From Mariannaea sp. PMI_226 (taxonomy: Eukaryota > Ascomycota > Sordariomycetes > Hypocreales > Nectriaceae), in the NCBI GenBank assembly GCA_024336345.1, contig JANFOG010000015.1:434001-498000 (forward strand): a DNA stretch of 64,000 nucleotides, given 5' to 3'. Under the pieces are notes generated by a model, which searched no databases, was not told the origin of the DNA, and worked only from the letters and a program-made list of their open reading frames with translations. The stretch's first letter is position 1. Every line of letters begins with the position of its first letter. The position numbers and the translations under genes were made by a program. This document shows positions 23,731 to 36,114 of the stretch, piece by piece.

Positions 23731-24554
23731 GATTGCGAACGGACCAAAGCGAGAATATAGCCTTTTGGCCCCGCATAACCAGAATCTCAAGGCTTGGCAA
23801 GCGAGCAGTATATTTATACTGGAAATATGTTCAAGAAGGATGATCGGCATTACTTGTGCACCGTTGGGCTTGCCCGGATTGTTAAACTCGGCTAGTGTAG
23901 TGATGTTTATCTCGAAGCCTGATGGAGAATCTGATCGAAGCGGTACAAAATAATTGCTTTAATGTGACCATGGCTCACACGACAGGCACTGATGATTGAT
24001 AATATTTAGGTCCTGGGATTGAGACGCTGATTTTATAGGGAGTGTTACAGTCATGGATTTTATGGATATGGAATTGGCGCCGCCAGTCATGGTCCCGCGT
24101 GCGAGTTGAGATCTGGTCCTTTGATGATAGCCGACTCGAATTGTCCGCCAACAATATTAGACAAATCATCATTGCATTTTAACCGTGGCGGCCAGTTTTA
24201 ACGCACAGCGGCTAAGGTGATAAAAGTTTCTTTTCAAAGTTTGGGGATGTATATAAGGAGAAGAGGGATTACTGATCCCTCTGGCTTTGGTGGTAACACT
24301 CAAAATTCATTGGTGTGACATAATCGACGGGAGGGGATTAGTGATCTCACTGACTTCGTATCAACACTTGCGTCGTTTTGACGGCATTTTGTCCATTTCC
24401 CCGCATAACCTCGGTAAGGTTGCTACCTTAAGTAACGCATTCCTGCTGGCATTGGTGAATGGAGGGTGCATCTGCCCTTTGATACAGAGACCAGGCGACT
24501 TTGGAAACCGATATTGCACTAAGCCCTCACGTTCAGTCCGTCAATCGATCAAAT
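23731..24554. other. intergenic upstream of HD enzyme
   Basis: No coding exon was seen. It contains the upstream region of both the minus-strand 5S gene and the plus-strand HD-domain gene. Confidence 0.4.
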
Positions 24555-25365
24555 ATGTCGGCCACAGAATTGAACGCCAATGGATGGACCCCCGTGTCTG
24601 TTGACATTGGGCAGGTTTTCAATGGAAAGCCATATCTCAATCAGCCTGAGGCTTTGCTCGTATCTGAGATCAAGTTCCCTGTGGACGATCCACTGGTAGC
24701 GCACATCCAGGCATATGCTAAGGCTCGGCTCTCATTGCAGGCGTATAACCACTCCATGCGAGTGTTTTATTTTGGTACGATTGTCCCTTCTCTTCCCGTC
24801 CGTTTTTGCTTTTTTTTGTTTACAGAAACGGCTGGTCTGACTCTTATTAGGAATGACCATTGCCAAGCAGCAGTTCCCAGATATTTATGCCGGGTTGTCT
24901 CCCTCTACCTGGGCATTGACTTGCTTGCTCCACGACATTGGCACCGCTGAAGAAAACTTGGCCGCAACACGAATGTCCTTTGATATTTATGGCGGAATTG
25001 TCGCAATGAAGGAGTTGAGATCCAATGGCTCGACTGCCGATCAATCCGAGGCTGTGGCCGAGGCCATCATCCGTCACCAAGACATGGGCCAAGACGGAAC
25101 CATCACCTTCATTGGACAGCTCATCCAGCTCGCTACTCTCTACGATAACTGTGGAAAGCATCCTTACGTTCAAGACTTTGACAAAATCGTTACCAAAGAA
25201 ACTCGAGATGACGTCAACAAAGCTTACCCCCGACTTAAGTGGAATGAATGGTTTTCGAGCACAATTAAGCAGGAAATGTGCCTGAAGCCTTGGTGCCACT
25301 CTACGCATATTCCTAATTTTGACAAGGATATTGAATCCAATACTTTGACGAGTGGATATGAATAG
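24555..25365 (+). CDS. HD-domain protein, cyanamide hydratase-like
   Basis: Metal-dependent lyase-type enzyme of the cyanamide hydratase/Ddi2 family, 244 residues from exons 24555-24774 and 24851-25365. The ATG at 24555 (MSATELNANGWTPV) was chosen over an upstream in-frame ATG at 24501 because it matches the family's short start. HD-domain metal ligands are visible: YNHSMR near residue 65, LLHDIG near 105, and IRHQDMG near 150. Family members hydrate cyanamide to urea (EC 4.2.1.69). The protein ends in HIPNFDKDIESN as expected for full length. Neighbours suggest no pathway; a natural substrate other than cyanamide is possible. Confidence 0.85.
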
Positions 25366-25637
25366 ATGGGCTGCTCTCTTCGATGTCTTGTATTCTAATT
25401 TCTCTGGCCTGGGGCTTAATTCAAACTATTGTTTTGAACTTCATACGATTTATTCATTGAAATGGTGAATATGGGTGAATTTACTTCATGTAGCAGTTTT
25501 ACTGGGTCCCAAAGAATAACATAGTTGTGGTAAATTAATATTGGCAGATTATTCGGGTATCTCGCATATTGACATCTTTAGAATTTTAGTTACGGCCTAT
25601 TTGGTTATTGAAGTATCTACGGCAGAATAGATAACGG
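25366..25637. other. short intergenic region between convergent genes
   Basis: AT-rich sequence with nothing recognised. Confidence 0.4.
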
Positions 25638-26333
25638 TTACCAGAAGTGCCAGTCAGCCATATAGAATGACCCAATCCCAGTTCCTCCTTGAACATCCTT
25701 CAGAACAGCTGACCATGCAACCGTCAGGACACCCACCAGGGCAATACAGAGAGCAATCCACCAAGCAGTTGAGGTCCAGTCAAATTTCTCAACGATATAA
25801 AAACCTCAGCCGTAATGTAGCATTAACTCATTGTAGATCGACTCATCCCAGAACAATTCGTGGTGGAGCTTTTTTGGTAGCGCTTCCGTGGCTAAGCTGT
25901 TGCGTAAATGGTCCCCAGGGCGTTCAAACATGTGCATAAATATTTCAGGAGGGATAGGGAATTCTCCCATATGGGTGGACATGGGTGGAAGAGGTACTCT
26001 CCTCGTAGGACCTCCTTGATTGATTGATGGGATAGAGTTGATCTCCTGGTGAACAACAAACGCTTTCGACTGCTCCAGATAAAGCAGCTGAAACTATAGC
26101 GTGTTATGAGAAGTTCAGCTTGCACTTTAGGTGGCAACACTGCTGCAGCTCGGAACGCCACCACATCAGGGGCGAAAACAACCATGCATAGAGTAAGCTG
26201 AAAAACATACTAATGCTCTCGGGGCTCTTGGAAATGTAGATGTGTTGTTGGCAATACGAAGGCGATTTGATCCTTGGAAGAGCCTAGCAATTGAACTTTG
26301 CACAAGACTTTGCACAAATCCGCCTTTGTCCAT
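25638..26333 (-). pseudogene. membrane protein, 3' part, in-frame TGA
   Basis: Two exons join in frame: 26333-26211 (beginning MDKGGFVQSLVQSSIARLFQ and ending RAPRAL) and 26093-25638 (beginning FQLLYLEQSKAFVVHQEIN), with GTATGT and CTATAG at the intron ends. The second exon is open for 95 codons with good coding composition, then meets TGA at 25808-25806. Reading resumes in the same frame as IVEKFDWTSTAWWIALCIAL, a clear transmembrane segment, and ends at 25638. No splice pair removes the TGA, so the gene is broken or requires read-through. The ATG at 26333 may not be the original start, because the exon could be internal to a longer gene. Family not recognised. Confidence 0.45.
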
Positions 26334-26825
26334 TTACCTCTACGCTGACTTCAGCATGATCCTAGACAGCGCATAGTTGTACTCGCGTGAATATGGTTAC
26401 GCCAGAGAAACTTGGCAAAAGACATCCCGTCTCTATTATTCGGCCGCCGATCTCCGGCACAAATCACTTGATCCCCCCCGGCTGGTCTGACCGCCCTGTA
26501 CCTTTAGATGTACATGGGGTTCGGGAACCTTTTACAGTTATTGGCGTAGCGTCTGCCACACACAGATTAATAAGAGGGATGCCAAGAGAATAAAGAAGTA
26601 TTGTTACAGGGACAAAGCTAGCCATACCATAACTCGGTTATCAATTCTGTTATCGAAATAGCTCAGTAGTTTGATGCAGAAAAATAAACTACTATTGCAA
26701 TGCCAGATCTGGATTGCAAGGTTGAGACAACAAGGCTGGTTACTAGACTACCATTTATTACTTCCAAGTGGTTGTATAGTCCAAATCGCCAAACCATTAA
26801 TGATCGACTTCTGAAAACAAACTAT
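26334..26825. other. intergenic
   Basis: No supported feature. It may contain unrecognised 5' exons of the broken membrane gene. Confidence 0.3.
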
Positions 26826-27997
26826 TCATAGAGAGCTTGAATTGCTGAAACGAGCTAATCCATCACGTAGTCCCCAGAACCTGGTCGGACTGGGACTACT
26901 AGGCAGTAATGGTGGTCGATGACTGGATTCACTAGAGTCTCCGCCTCCTTCAAGGTCACTGGAGACTGGAGTAATATTCAATTGGGAGATTGATTGCGGA
27001 TTTTCTCTCGACCGCCGAGGACTACCTATTGTACCCATTCCTCTCAGGAAATCGATTAGGGGACGGCTATCCGGCCGGAACGGCGGTCGATGGCTGGATT
27101 CACTTGAGTCTGCACTTCCCCCAAGGTCACCAGATACCAAGGCGAGTTCTGATTGGGAGGAGAACTGAATCTCTCCCATGGATGGTTGACGACTTAATGT
27201 TGCATCCTGCCCTGTCTGGACCTTGATCAGACCACGGCTACAAGACAATAACGGTGGCTGATGGCTATCTTGGCTGGAACCTGTACTTCCTTTAAAGTCA
27301 TAGGAGCTCAGAGCGAGATTCTTCGGCATTCGTGAAAAATATCCCCGGCCCTCATACCAACTGCTTGCCATTCGGCAAGTATAGCAGAAAACTTTTGAGA
27401 ATGCCTGGAATACCAACTTGCAAATCTCGAAGATCGAACAGACAGTACAACCGCCAAAGGCCAGGATTCCGGCGATCACGAACGGCAAGACCATAATGCA
27501 AGCTATGACTATAATAGCGATACGGAATCCGCCTTCGAAGCCTCCGCCTTGTTTTGAAGAATTCATTAGCATGAGCCTGGCCGGGTTCGAATGCAGAAAT
27601 AGGCCTAAGCATATATTTTATACATACCGGTACCGGCCGTCGAGTTGTATCCCTCAGGAACATCTTCCAGTTTTAGATTATGGCCTACCGTCGAACAGTA
27701 GGTCTCGAACTCTTTAAAAGCATCCTTGGACGCTTTCGTCGTACATGCTGTAGTGACGCAGGACCACGTCTCGTTGATGGCGGCGTGGTATTTGCTCGTG
27801 CAGCACTCGCCGCTCTCATAGTCGCATTTGTGCGCGAAATTGTAGGAATAGTCCGTATCGTTGCAAGCAAGGCAGCTCAAAGCACAAGACGCGTATTTGT
27901 CGTAATATGTGGCGTTAAAGATCGTATTCGTCGAGCATGCGATTGCACTTCGAAGCACGGAGAGGCCCAGTAGAATATACACGTGCAAGCGTCGCAT
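26826..27997 (-). CDS. type I membrane protein with Cys-rich ectodomain and repeated tail
   Basis: Exons 27997-27628 and 27547-26826 give 363 residues. The ATG at 27997 begins a signal peptide, MRRLHVYILLGLSVLRSAIA; in-frame ATGs at 28024 and 28057 would extend the N-terminus. The ectodomain of about 110 residues has eleven cysteines, including CALSCLACN, CDYESGECC and WSCVTTAC, and several N-glycosylation sequons. Exon 2 starts with a Gly-rich junction and a transmembrane helix IAIIVIACIMVLPFVIAGIL. The cytoplasmic tail contains three imperfect repeats of about 45-50 residues, each carrying an SxDLxGSADSSESSHRPP-like core (SSQDSHQPPLL, SSESSHRPPFR, SSESSHRPPLL). Likely a surface receptor or wall-associated protein; no known family assigned. 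Confidence 0.65.
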
Positions 27998-29155
27998 TGT
28001 GAGAGCATTGTTGCTAGAATCCATTATGAAAAGAACTTTCGCTAGAGTATATCGCAACTACATATGTAGCAAGAAGCAGTAGGATTTCTGAACAACATAT
28101 TGTGAAATGCTCGCAAGCGCACATACACGCGACGGAATGACCCATCCAACCCTTCGTTCTGTGTAACCAGCATCCCTGCACACAGCCCCCAAAAGTTTGG
28201 GGCTTGGAACTGTAGTACTCGTGAGGAGTATTTGCCACTGGCCTTCTTTGTTGTCTTTTTAAACTGCAATCCCGTGCGGTGCATTGGCTTGTATGTATTA
28301 CAAGGAGCGAAAGCTTTTTGCACAGGAACGACGATCAACCCGAGACCACACCTATCACCGTGTGAAGCTTCAGTGCTACTAATTTTATCTGAATGCAACC
28401 CAGTCCTGTTCGATCCTTGAAAACAAATTAGTCCAAATAAAGAATGTATACTTCATCTTTACCAAAGTCAGCTACGGCATTCTCCCAGGAGAAAGCCTAC
28501 ATGCGGGCAGTACTTTTCCTTTCAGCTGCACATCTTGGTCTCCCTCCTGCATGACTGATATAAAGGCGCGTCCCGTGGACGCTCGTGGCCAATGAATCAG
28601 CTTGTTTACTTTTCATCCACGCGACACGTTTCCAAGGCAGATCTGACTGGCTTCACGGGATTTTTAAACCCTAGAAGGCCAAATGATCAGTGATATGTTG
28701 GCGGGGAGATTTTTACCTGTTTGAGGTTTTGCCCTTGTTGAACCTCAAACGCATCAGCATCGTATTTACATAACATATCGCCGCTACCAGACGGATCAGT
28801 CAAGGTTGCATGTAGTATTCGCGTTTTGGTACGACCATGATTTATGATGTTGTTAAAATCTTCGATAATTGACACGCAATCTCAGTGCCATGCACAGATA
28901 ACCCATGGAAATGAACAACTCTTATAATTGGTTCGTTTTTGACATGGAAATGTATCGTACAAACCTCGCCTGCATTGGCCGATGGTCGAATTCTGGGTAG
29001 CCCAACTCCAGTTTGATCCATGAAAATCTTCCTCTTTTTATGGAATGATCACAATGCTTGCTAAAAACTGACAAAAAAGTACAATCCAAAAAAACTCAAG
29101 AATACCACTTCCCCTTTTGAAGCGAGATGACTTCACTCTCAAAGCCAAATCCGAC
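27998..29155. other. intergenic
   Basis: No complete gene. A minus-strand stretch at 28728-28870 is exon-like and ends in CAG|GTAAAA, but no partner exon was found on either side. Confidence 0.3.
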
Positions 29156-30240
29156 TCACTTGAATCGTCTGGCATCTTCGCTGCCCGCTATTTCTCCATT
29201 CTCATCTACTAATAAACCGAACTTGAGCTCTTTATTCTTGAGTGCATCACTTAACGGCATAGCACCCATACGATGCCCTGTTGTCAACCTATCTAAGCTG
29301 GGATTTCTCGTCGTCAGCATTACGGACGAGAACGAGTTCTGGTAGCTCACTCCATTCCGATAATACGTAACGCCCCCAATAACTACACCTATTAACGCCA
29401 GAACGAACGTGATTACATATGTTAATATGAGGTTCTGTCTATTATACGAATAGATGTTGACATTAGTAGTTGTGTTTACCGTGGCCTTGGTGTCGTTTAG
29501 CACCCTAATACAGAAGAAGAAGAAGAAAAAAACACTGGTTAGTATATTGAATCCATAGAGTAGCATGACGAGGCGGCGCTTACAAAATTTCTTCAGCACT
29601 AAACAAACTCAGCGTGACATTACGCGATAGCTCTTCTATAAGCTCTCCCACTGATTTATTCCGTGCAAGGCCGGTGATTGCAGGGGGCAATAAGTTAGGT
29701 GCTAGACCATTGTCTGTTGCAACCACAGAATTTGGGTCAGCTTTCAAAGCCCCAAATATTGTCGTCTCAGGCACCCGTGTCCTGTAGGTGAGGATACCGG
29801 CGTTGAAGCCACGGAGGGCGCGCCCCAATAAGTTGGCGAGAGCATTTGCAATTGGAAAATAGCTTCAATGCAGGTTGTTCTCGGTCCACTGAAAGTCATA
29901 TCCAGGGTTCACTCTCTGAGCGTTCTCAGATGACGAGTACGAGAACCCAACATTGTATTCGGTGTCAGTTAGGACGCAGTCGTATGTGGAATTTTGCGCC
30001 CAAACCCAGATCCGACCATAGCCATAGGACAATCCCGGGAAAATGGAAGAGACATTCTTTAATGTCACGTTGCCCTCCGACGGAATTGTGATGCCTTCAC
30101 AAAGTGCCGTGTAGTTGAACTTGGGGGGGAGGAAGCTGTCAAACACCGCTCGCGCCGTTATGCAAGATTTCAATCCTAACTAGGATGACGAGCATCCTTT
30201 GATGTATGCGACCTTGATACAGATGCCTATGAGGACTTGG
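29156..30240 (-). pseudogene. large fungal transmembrane protein, decayed
   Basis: The minus strand encodes the C-terminal half of a membrane protein: a VAYIKGCSSS segment, then SCITARAVFDSFLPPKFNYT, LSYGYGRIWVWAQNSTYDC, NALANLLGRALRGFNAG and RNVTLSLFSAEEIL, an intron (GTAAGC at 29581 to TTAG near 29505), and VLNDTKATVNTTTNV followed by a helix LTYVITFVLALIGVVIGGV and a cytoplasmic tail. Two in-frame stops break it: TAG at 30182-30180 and TGA at 29867-29865. Neither is removed by a plausible intron. The WVWAQNSTYDC and ITARAVFDSFLPP elements recall a multi-copy fungal family often labelled formylmethionine deformylase-like, a name without functional support. The 5' half is missing. Confidence 0.55.
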
Positions 30241-30954
30241 GAATTTTGCAACCGCCACTGCAACTTTGCATTGGTCTGGTGGTGTTGAGGTCACGACTTA
30301 GCTGTTAGGATAGCAAGATCTGTAAGATCCATACGGGCACGTATTCGCATAACACTGTAGCTACCTAGAAGCTCTAGAAGATACAACCAACTTTTCTAGT
30401 AGCAATGAAAACCGTCAAAGTTATTTCCAGATCATAATCTTGTTAGATGCAGAGCATACGAGCATCGATGTATGCCCTAGGATGCACAAACTCCGCGCCC
30501 ATTTCAGCCGCATAACTGAGATCCTTCGCATTCGCTACCATCCACGCCGAACCCACCTCCTTGCTGACGATCACCTTGCCCTTCCGCTTGCAATACCAAA
30601 GAATTTAAATGCTTCGCTACGTCTAAACACTCTGAGCCGCCAGCTTGCCACAATCCACTTGCAATGTGAGAAAGTCCTGCCACCCGGGCCTTCACTCAGA
30701 GAAGCGAGGTCCGTGCGACATGAATACTACGTTGTGCCGAAGGGACGATATGGCCAGTAAGTTCTTGATGCACCTTGTGGCCGAGTTGCTGAGGATGCGC
30801 ACCCCAGGATAGATCTGAGTTTCCCAGTTCGAGTATGCCATTCGTCAGATGATCGAGGTTGTCGAATGGAATTATGGCAAGCAATTGCTTTCGCTCCCAA
30901 AGTTCCCTTCGATTATGGGGACGACATCTGTGATGACCACCTATTTGTAACTCC
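30241..30954. other. intergenic
   Basis: No supported gene. It may contain eroded remains of the preceding pseudogene's 5' half. Confidence 0.35.
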
Positions 30955-32303
30955 CTAGGCGTATCGCGTATCGGACCGGAGCTCGTATCCCTCCGTGTCT
31001 TCCTCCTGTTCCGTCTCGGACGAGATGAGTCGCTGCTTGGGACTATTCCTCTTTCTGCGCACGGCGCCAACGATAGCACCAGCAATATACACAAGGCTAA
31101 TAATGACGGAAACGATGGCGTAGGCAATGTTAAGAGAGTTGGGAGCACTGGCAAGCTGTAGCCCTAATCCGCCATTGACAATACCGATAGCCATGAGAAC
31201 ACGGCCATACCAGATGTGAGCGTGGCTGATGAGTCCTCTTTGCCGGTACTTGAGGAAGTGCAGATGGTGTAGCCATCCGAGTATGGGCTGAATAATTAAG
31301 AGAACACAAACAATGGTGCCCATCTTAACGTGAGTATTATTCCACCACTATAAGTAGGGCTTAGCAAATATGCATCATTTGATAATAGCAGAGGAAAGAC
31401 CTACTTGGCTGTCATCTTTAGCTAAAACATAACCAACGCCAAAGCCCACCCATGTGCCAATGAAGGCGACAATTTGCCATCCTGCGTGAAGAAGCCAGTT
31501 ACCGACGAGGGGCATGGCGACAGCTCCAAGAGGATAGGCGAGAACGAAGACAATAGCCATGACAACGCCGTGGACATGCAAAAGAGTATCGCCAGCACTG
31601 CCGCCTTGGCTTACCACGCCATCGCTAGATCCGGAAGTGCTATTGGTACTGGAGTTGGTGCTAAAGGGGTTCCCGCTGGAACTGAAAGTTGCGGCAGTAA
31701 AATCGACCTTGAAGTTGTCTGTATCATCATGCTGGGCAATACTCTCAGATGGACTCGTCGAGTCCAGGGGGCTACCTTTCTTCCACGCAGCAATCCATGG
31801 GTTGCTGCCATGGAGGTCTTGGGAGGAGCAGTCGCGGCATCGGATGTTGGCAACCATCTCACTGCTGCTAGCTTTGGAACCTTCAATCAACTCTACGTCC
31901 TTGTCGGACGAGTACTCTGGCTCATTGTGGCCTCTTCCAGTTCTAGGGCTCAGCGTGACGTTACCGTTACCGTCTGTGTACACGATGAACATCTTAGAGC
32001 CATCCATTCTAGAACCGGTACCAAGAGCAACCCATGAGTAGCTAGTGGGAGCCTTGATTTGTATATAAACATCGCCGGACCCCGATGTTGCGGCGGACTC
32101 GGGGACACCCCAACGGAAGCAGACGTTATTCGTAGGGCAGTATGGAGAGGTTGTTGCGGTCGCGCCATAGGCATCTAAACATCAACTATCTTAGCATAGG
32201 AGTCCTATATTCAAGAGATCGACTCTGATAGTCAGATGGGAGGGAATGCGTATATCGTACATAGGATGGCGATACCAGCTATGGTGCCGAGATTGACTCT
32301 CAT
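30955..32303 (-). CDS. DOMON-cytochrome b561 membrane protein
   Basis: Exons 32303-32261, 32174-31405 and 31323-30955 give 393 residues. After a hydrophobic N-terminal signal, an extracellular cellobiose-dehydrogenase-type DOMON domain follows: TSPYCPTNNVCFRWGVPES, YIQIKAPTSYSWVALGTGSR and MFIVYTDGNGNVTLSPRTGR. A Ser/Thr/Asn linker leads to a b561-type core whose helices carry paired histidines: LLHVHGVVMAIVFVLAYPLG, NWLLHAGWQIVAFIGTW, GWLHHLHFLKY and ISHAHIWYGR. These are the usual haem ligands. Such proteins pass electrons across the plasma membrane, probably with the DOMON haem outside and ascorbate or another donor inside; this follows the family, not direct evidence. The C-terminus is charged and cytoplasmic. 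Confidence 0.88.
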
Positions 32304-34270
32304 CCTTGCTGTTTGGGCTTTGGCAACGTTATAGAAGCGAATGTGAAGAGAAGAGAATCAAAAAAGGAAGTTCAAGGAACCAAAGAACCAGAAAAAAGGT
32401 AATATGAATAAATTCGATCGCTGAGACGTGGAATGAAGGAAGGAAGGTAGGAAAGCAAAGAATTAAAGGGGTTTTTAAGAAGTTGGATGAGAAGTTGGAA
32501 GAGACCTTGGTTGGATCGAAAGACTTATTCTCGCCACAAGCCACCGCTTACAAGTCTGGTGTTTGGATCCAATAAAAGATTTAGCGCTTCACACTGCAGA
32601 CTAGAAAGCTAAATTGGAACAAGCTCATAACAGGGGACGTTGTCAACATCAAGGTGTGGAAACTCCAAAACGCAGTTGTGACGCTTGCGAGCGGGTTATC
32701 GCAACACACACCTCCTCGGTCCTCATTGTCTGTTTCAGCACGCCCGCGCCACTTCTACAGATTTCTGTAATTAGAAATTGTGCCTACTTATCGTTGCCAC
32801 GCTGATGTCAGGGGGTGTAAAGGCCCTGGGCTAGATTATCCTCGAGGATGGTGCTATTTAGTGTATTTTCTGGTTATCTCTGCCGGGGTGCGGTGGGCTT
32901 TGACTTGATGGCTTGTGGCCCTGTCGTGGCTAACACATCCCCACAAAGTGAAGTGGACGGCAAATACATATCATGACCTTGAGTGACGAGCAAGGACCGG
33001 AGTTACGCCCCCAGTTACGAGGCTGATGATGCGTGATAGAGTAAGGGGCTTCAATATGGGAGGCGACGTGCATTGGGGCAGTGTAAGTCATTCTGGTCAT
33101 CTGTGGACTGGCGTCTTCCTTATCGTCCCATTTCCTACAGAGTGTCCCTGCTGGCCGTTGAAATAAAGTGTTCATTTTCAGAATATGCAGGCAATAGACG
33201 AATGCCAATGCCCACAATATTCGTACTCGGTATTCAGAGTACGCGGCAGCTTTCCACCTCGGCTGTGTGGAACATCCCTGTTTCCTCAGCTCAAGGCTCC
33301 ACAACGAGTTGGATGACGGCTGTATCGCTCCTGGTGAACCGAATTTGTTTGGCCAGCGTCATGATTCAAATCAATAATTGTCATGGCTTCCTACATAGAG
33401 ACGGGGCCCACACGCACCATGATGATCTGCCGGCAACGAGACGAGCCAATAGTAGGTACGGCATGACAGGTTCCAATGTAATACGCCATGTCCAATCACA
33501 TAAGAACTATTTCCAATGACTGAGCCTTTTCTCCACTGGATAGATTGGAGAAGCGTACGTCAGCCACTCAGCCCCCAAAATCTAACCAAACCCGTGTAAG
33601 TACCAGTGTTTGACAAGGGAGTGGACCTTGGTACAATCTGGGGGGATCCGTTGGCAGCCATGTGCAGAGAAAGCTTGGCACTTTCTATGTTAGCTATTGT
33701 CTGACTGCCGTACGGCAAATGCATGGCTGGCTACTGTACCAGATTCTTCGTCTCTCAGAGCCGGTGTCGAAAATGAAACACTGGACGCAAGGGGGGGGGG
33801 GTTGGTGACGGGAGATTACGCAATCATCTCTTACATCCAAGACATAGCCGCGGTTAAAGACGTACTTGGCTCCTCAAGAAAACAAAATCACAAACGAGGA
33901 GCGATAACCTATTGGAGCTGCATATCTTTTGCTAGTCGCTTTCTGTGAATCTGCGCTCCATGGGATTGGATTCAACACGAGAGTGATATACCCTGTTGGG
34001 TAGACAAAAATCTATGCGCGCGAGAAGAGTTGGGAGAGGATGCGGATGGATCAACTCGGTTAGGACAATAATTTCAAACATATGAATATTACAGCGTTTC
34101 ATTAACTATATATTCTCGCAGAAGAATATAATTGTCGGCCCTCTCACACACTTTCTAAGCCCCAGCACAGCACATTATGCATGTCACCCACATCACATCC
34201 TTTGGCAGCTGGGTTCCTACTTCAGTACAGTCCCCACAGTGGTGAAAACAATAGCCCTGCTATATAGATT
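32304..34270. other. long intergenic region
   Basis: Nearly 2 kb without supported coding. The longest open frames (about 33073-33519 plus and 32930-33304 minus) overlap each other on opposite strands and have no coding bias or domain pattern. Confidence 0.4.
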
Positions 34271-35154
34271 TCAAATACTAGGAGCTGCAGTCAGTGCCCA
34301 TTCTGCATCTCCACTGCCAGCAGCTCCTTGTTTGTTAAGCCTGATGCCTCGAATGAGTAAATGAACCAAAGTAGGGATCGGCCCATGGTAGAGTGGTGAT
34401 CCATCAGCTGGGTTCAGGGCAACGACTCTCCTCAGGGTTGGGAATGTGAGGTCTCCAACAACAACTTCGTCATAAACATAGTGCGCAGCCGGGGAGCCAG
34501 CAAGAACCCATGGCGCGTAATCATGTCTCTGAAGGATAAACTTGTCATCAAAGTAGAATTTTTGAGTGGTGGAATGGGATACCAAGACGCTTTGTTCGGG
34601 GAACTGGACCTCGAGGACTCGCCAGGTCTGGCCATTTTCCCGGTGGGAGTCCACCTCGGCAGCCTTGATGTCGTCTCGGGCCAGCAGGTAAGGGAAATTT
34701 GCGTACTGCCACATCGCAGTCCCGCAGAAGAAGATGAAGTGGAAGTCATCCCATGGCGTATCTAATGCGTGGCCTTGAAAGGCTTCGCGGGGGTCGTTAA
34801 GCTCCGCAATGACGGATCCGTCGGCGCGCTGCTTCCAGACTCGATTCGGGGTAAAGATCCACTCCTCATCGGCGCTGCCGCCAAGGCCCCGGTAGACGAC
34901 TTTCTGTTCCTTGGTTGAGACGGTAGATCTTGGGTTGAGGATGCCGGGGCGGCCCTTGAGGCCCAGCAGAGCTCCAGTGAATGTAAAGTCGAACTGAATG
35001 GAGTCTAATGCCGAGTATGCTGCCTGACCACCGTGTGCCGTAATGATGGAATCGATAAACTGTCTAGAAACAATATCAGAGGGTGGTCCTGTTTAAAAAG
35101 TGAAGTGAGCTAGATGGATGGCATGTTCAGGCTTGCTTACTGGGTCGTCGCCAT
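34271..35154 (-). CDS. uncharacterised protein, 14-nt first exon
   Basis: Exons 35154-35141 (14 nt, MATT plus two bases) and 35063-34271 give 268 residues. The intron has GTAAGC and TTTCTAG ends and the frame closes. The N-terminal region reads QFIDSIITAHGGQAAYSAL followed by SIQFDFTFTGALLGLKGR, and later segments are WIFTPNRVWKQRADGS, TPWDDFHFIFFCGTAMW, FPYLLARDD and KFYFDDKFILQRHDY. The alternating beta pattern and the AHGG-QAAY opening resemble small conserved proteins that also occur in bacteria, but no function is known. There is no signal peptide, so it is probably cytosolic. Confidence 0.75.
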
Positions 35155-35767
35155 CTTGCCGAATGATTATTCGTAATGTGGAGTAATGTGTGTATGTGGT
35201 GGTGAAGCCGAGATTGGTTGTGTTTATTGATGGTTTGTTAAAAATATAAAAAATAAAAATCACTGCCGAAGCCAAGTATCCTTCTCCTATATATACAGGC
35301 ACTTACAGAGCATTTATAACACGAGAAACACCTCCAACTGTCCTATCACATCAGCATGCTTACATTTTTTTTTTCTTTTGGGATGCCAAGGAGCGGAAAT
35401 CTGACAAAAACTCGGGGCAGTTTTTTGATTTGTATAGCTGCAACTTTATTAATGATTAAGGCATTACCTAAGTTACATGCATTTCCAGCACGGATTTAAG
35501 CTACCTATGGCTACCTAACTCGCAATTACTAATCTGCCTACCTCACCTTTGACTCATATTCCGCCAATACAAAATCGCAGAACGGCACAATGACTGATTC
35601 ATGAGTCCAGTCGCCAAGAGTTATCTATTGAAACCCAGTCTCCGATAGTGCAACCTCAACCACGTAAACGCGCCCGACATGAGGTATAATTAGGTAGCTC
35701 CAAAGTTATCTAGACCATAAATTAGCTGTCCTGCTTATCGAGACACGCCCAAATACGTCCAATAAAG

Positions 35768-35806
<39 letters not shown>

Positions 35807-36114
35807 ACACAGGAACAGGTAAAGCTAGGTAGTCTACCCAATGCAAGGCGCCTAGTACAATCAAACCACACCCCGCATTTTTCCTCATGACATAACTGTA
35901 AAATTGGTGATGAGAAATAATCCCCTATGCATATACATGCATACACATAAATTACCTTACATACCCATCCATATTAGCCCCACAGCAGAAGAAGCGGTCG
36001 AGTCGCATACCCCAGGTTATTACATGATTTCTCATATATCTCTGCTGTAGTAGTGGGAGGGATCATAAGATCCATCTCAGTACAACCACAGCAACGACCA
36101 AAAAAAATAAATAG
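35155..36114. other. intergenic with microsatellite
   Basis: AT-rich, with recurrent CTACCTA/TAGGTAG words, a CA microsatellite (annotated) and no exon recognised. Confidence 0.4.
35770..35805. repeat. (AC)n microsatellite
   Basis: About 18 uninterrupted AC units. Confidence 0.95.

Noticed and set aside
28687..28875. Minus-strand exon-like stretch ending in CAG|GTAAAA
   Set aside because: Plausible composition but no partner exon upstream or downstream; kept out of the gene list.
32930..33519. Overlapping open frames on both strands
   Set aside because: Neither shows domain pattern, signal peptide, splice support or codon bias.
35761..35806. CA tract read as a Cys/Val-repeat protein
   Set aside because: It is a dinucleotide microsatellite; the translated repeat is an artefact.
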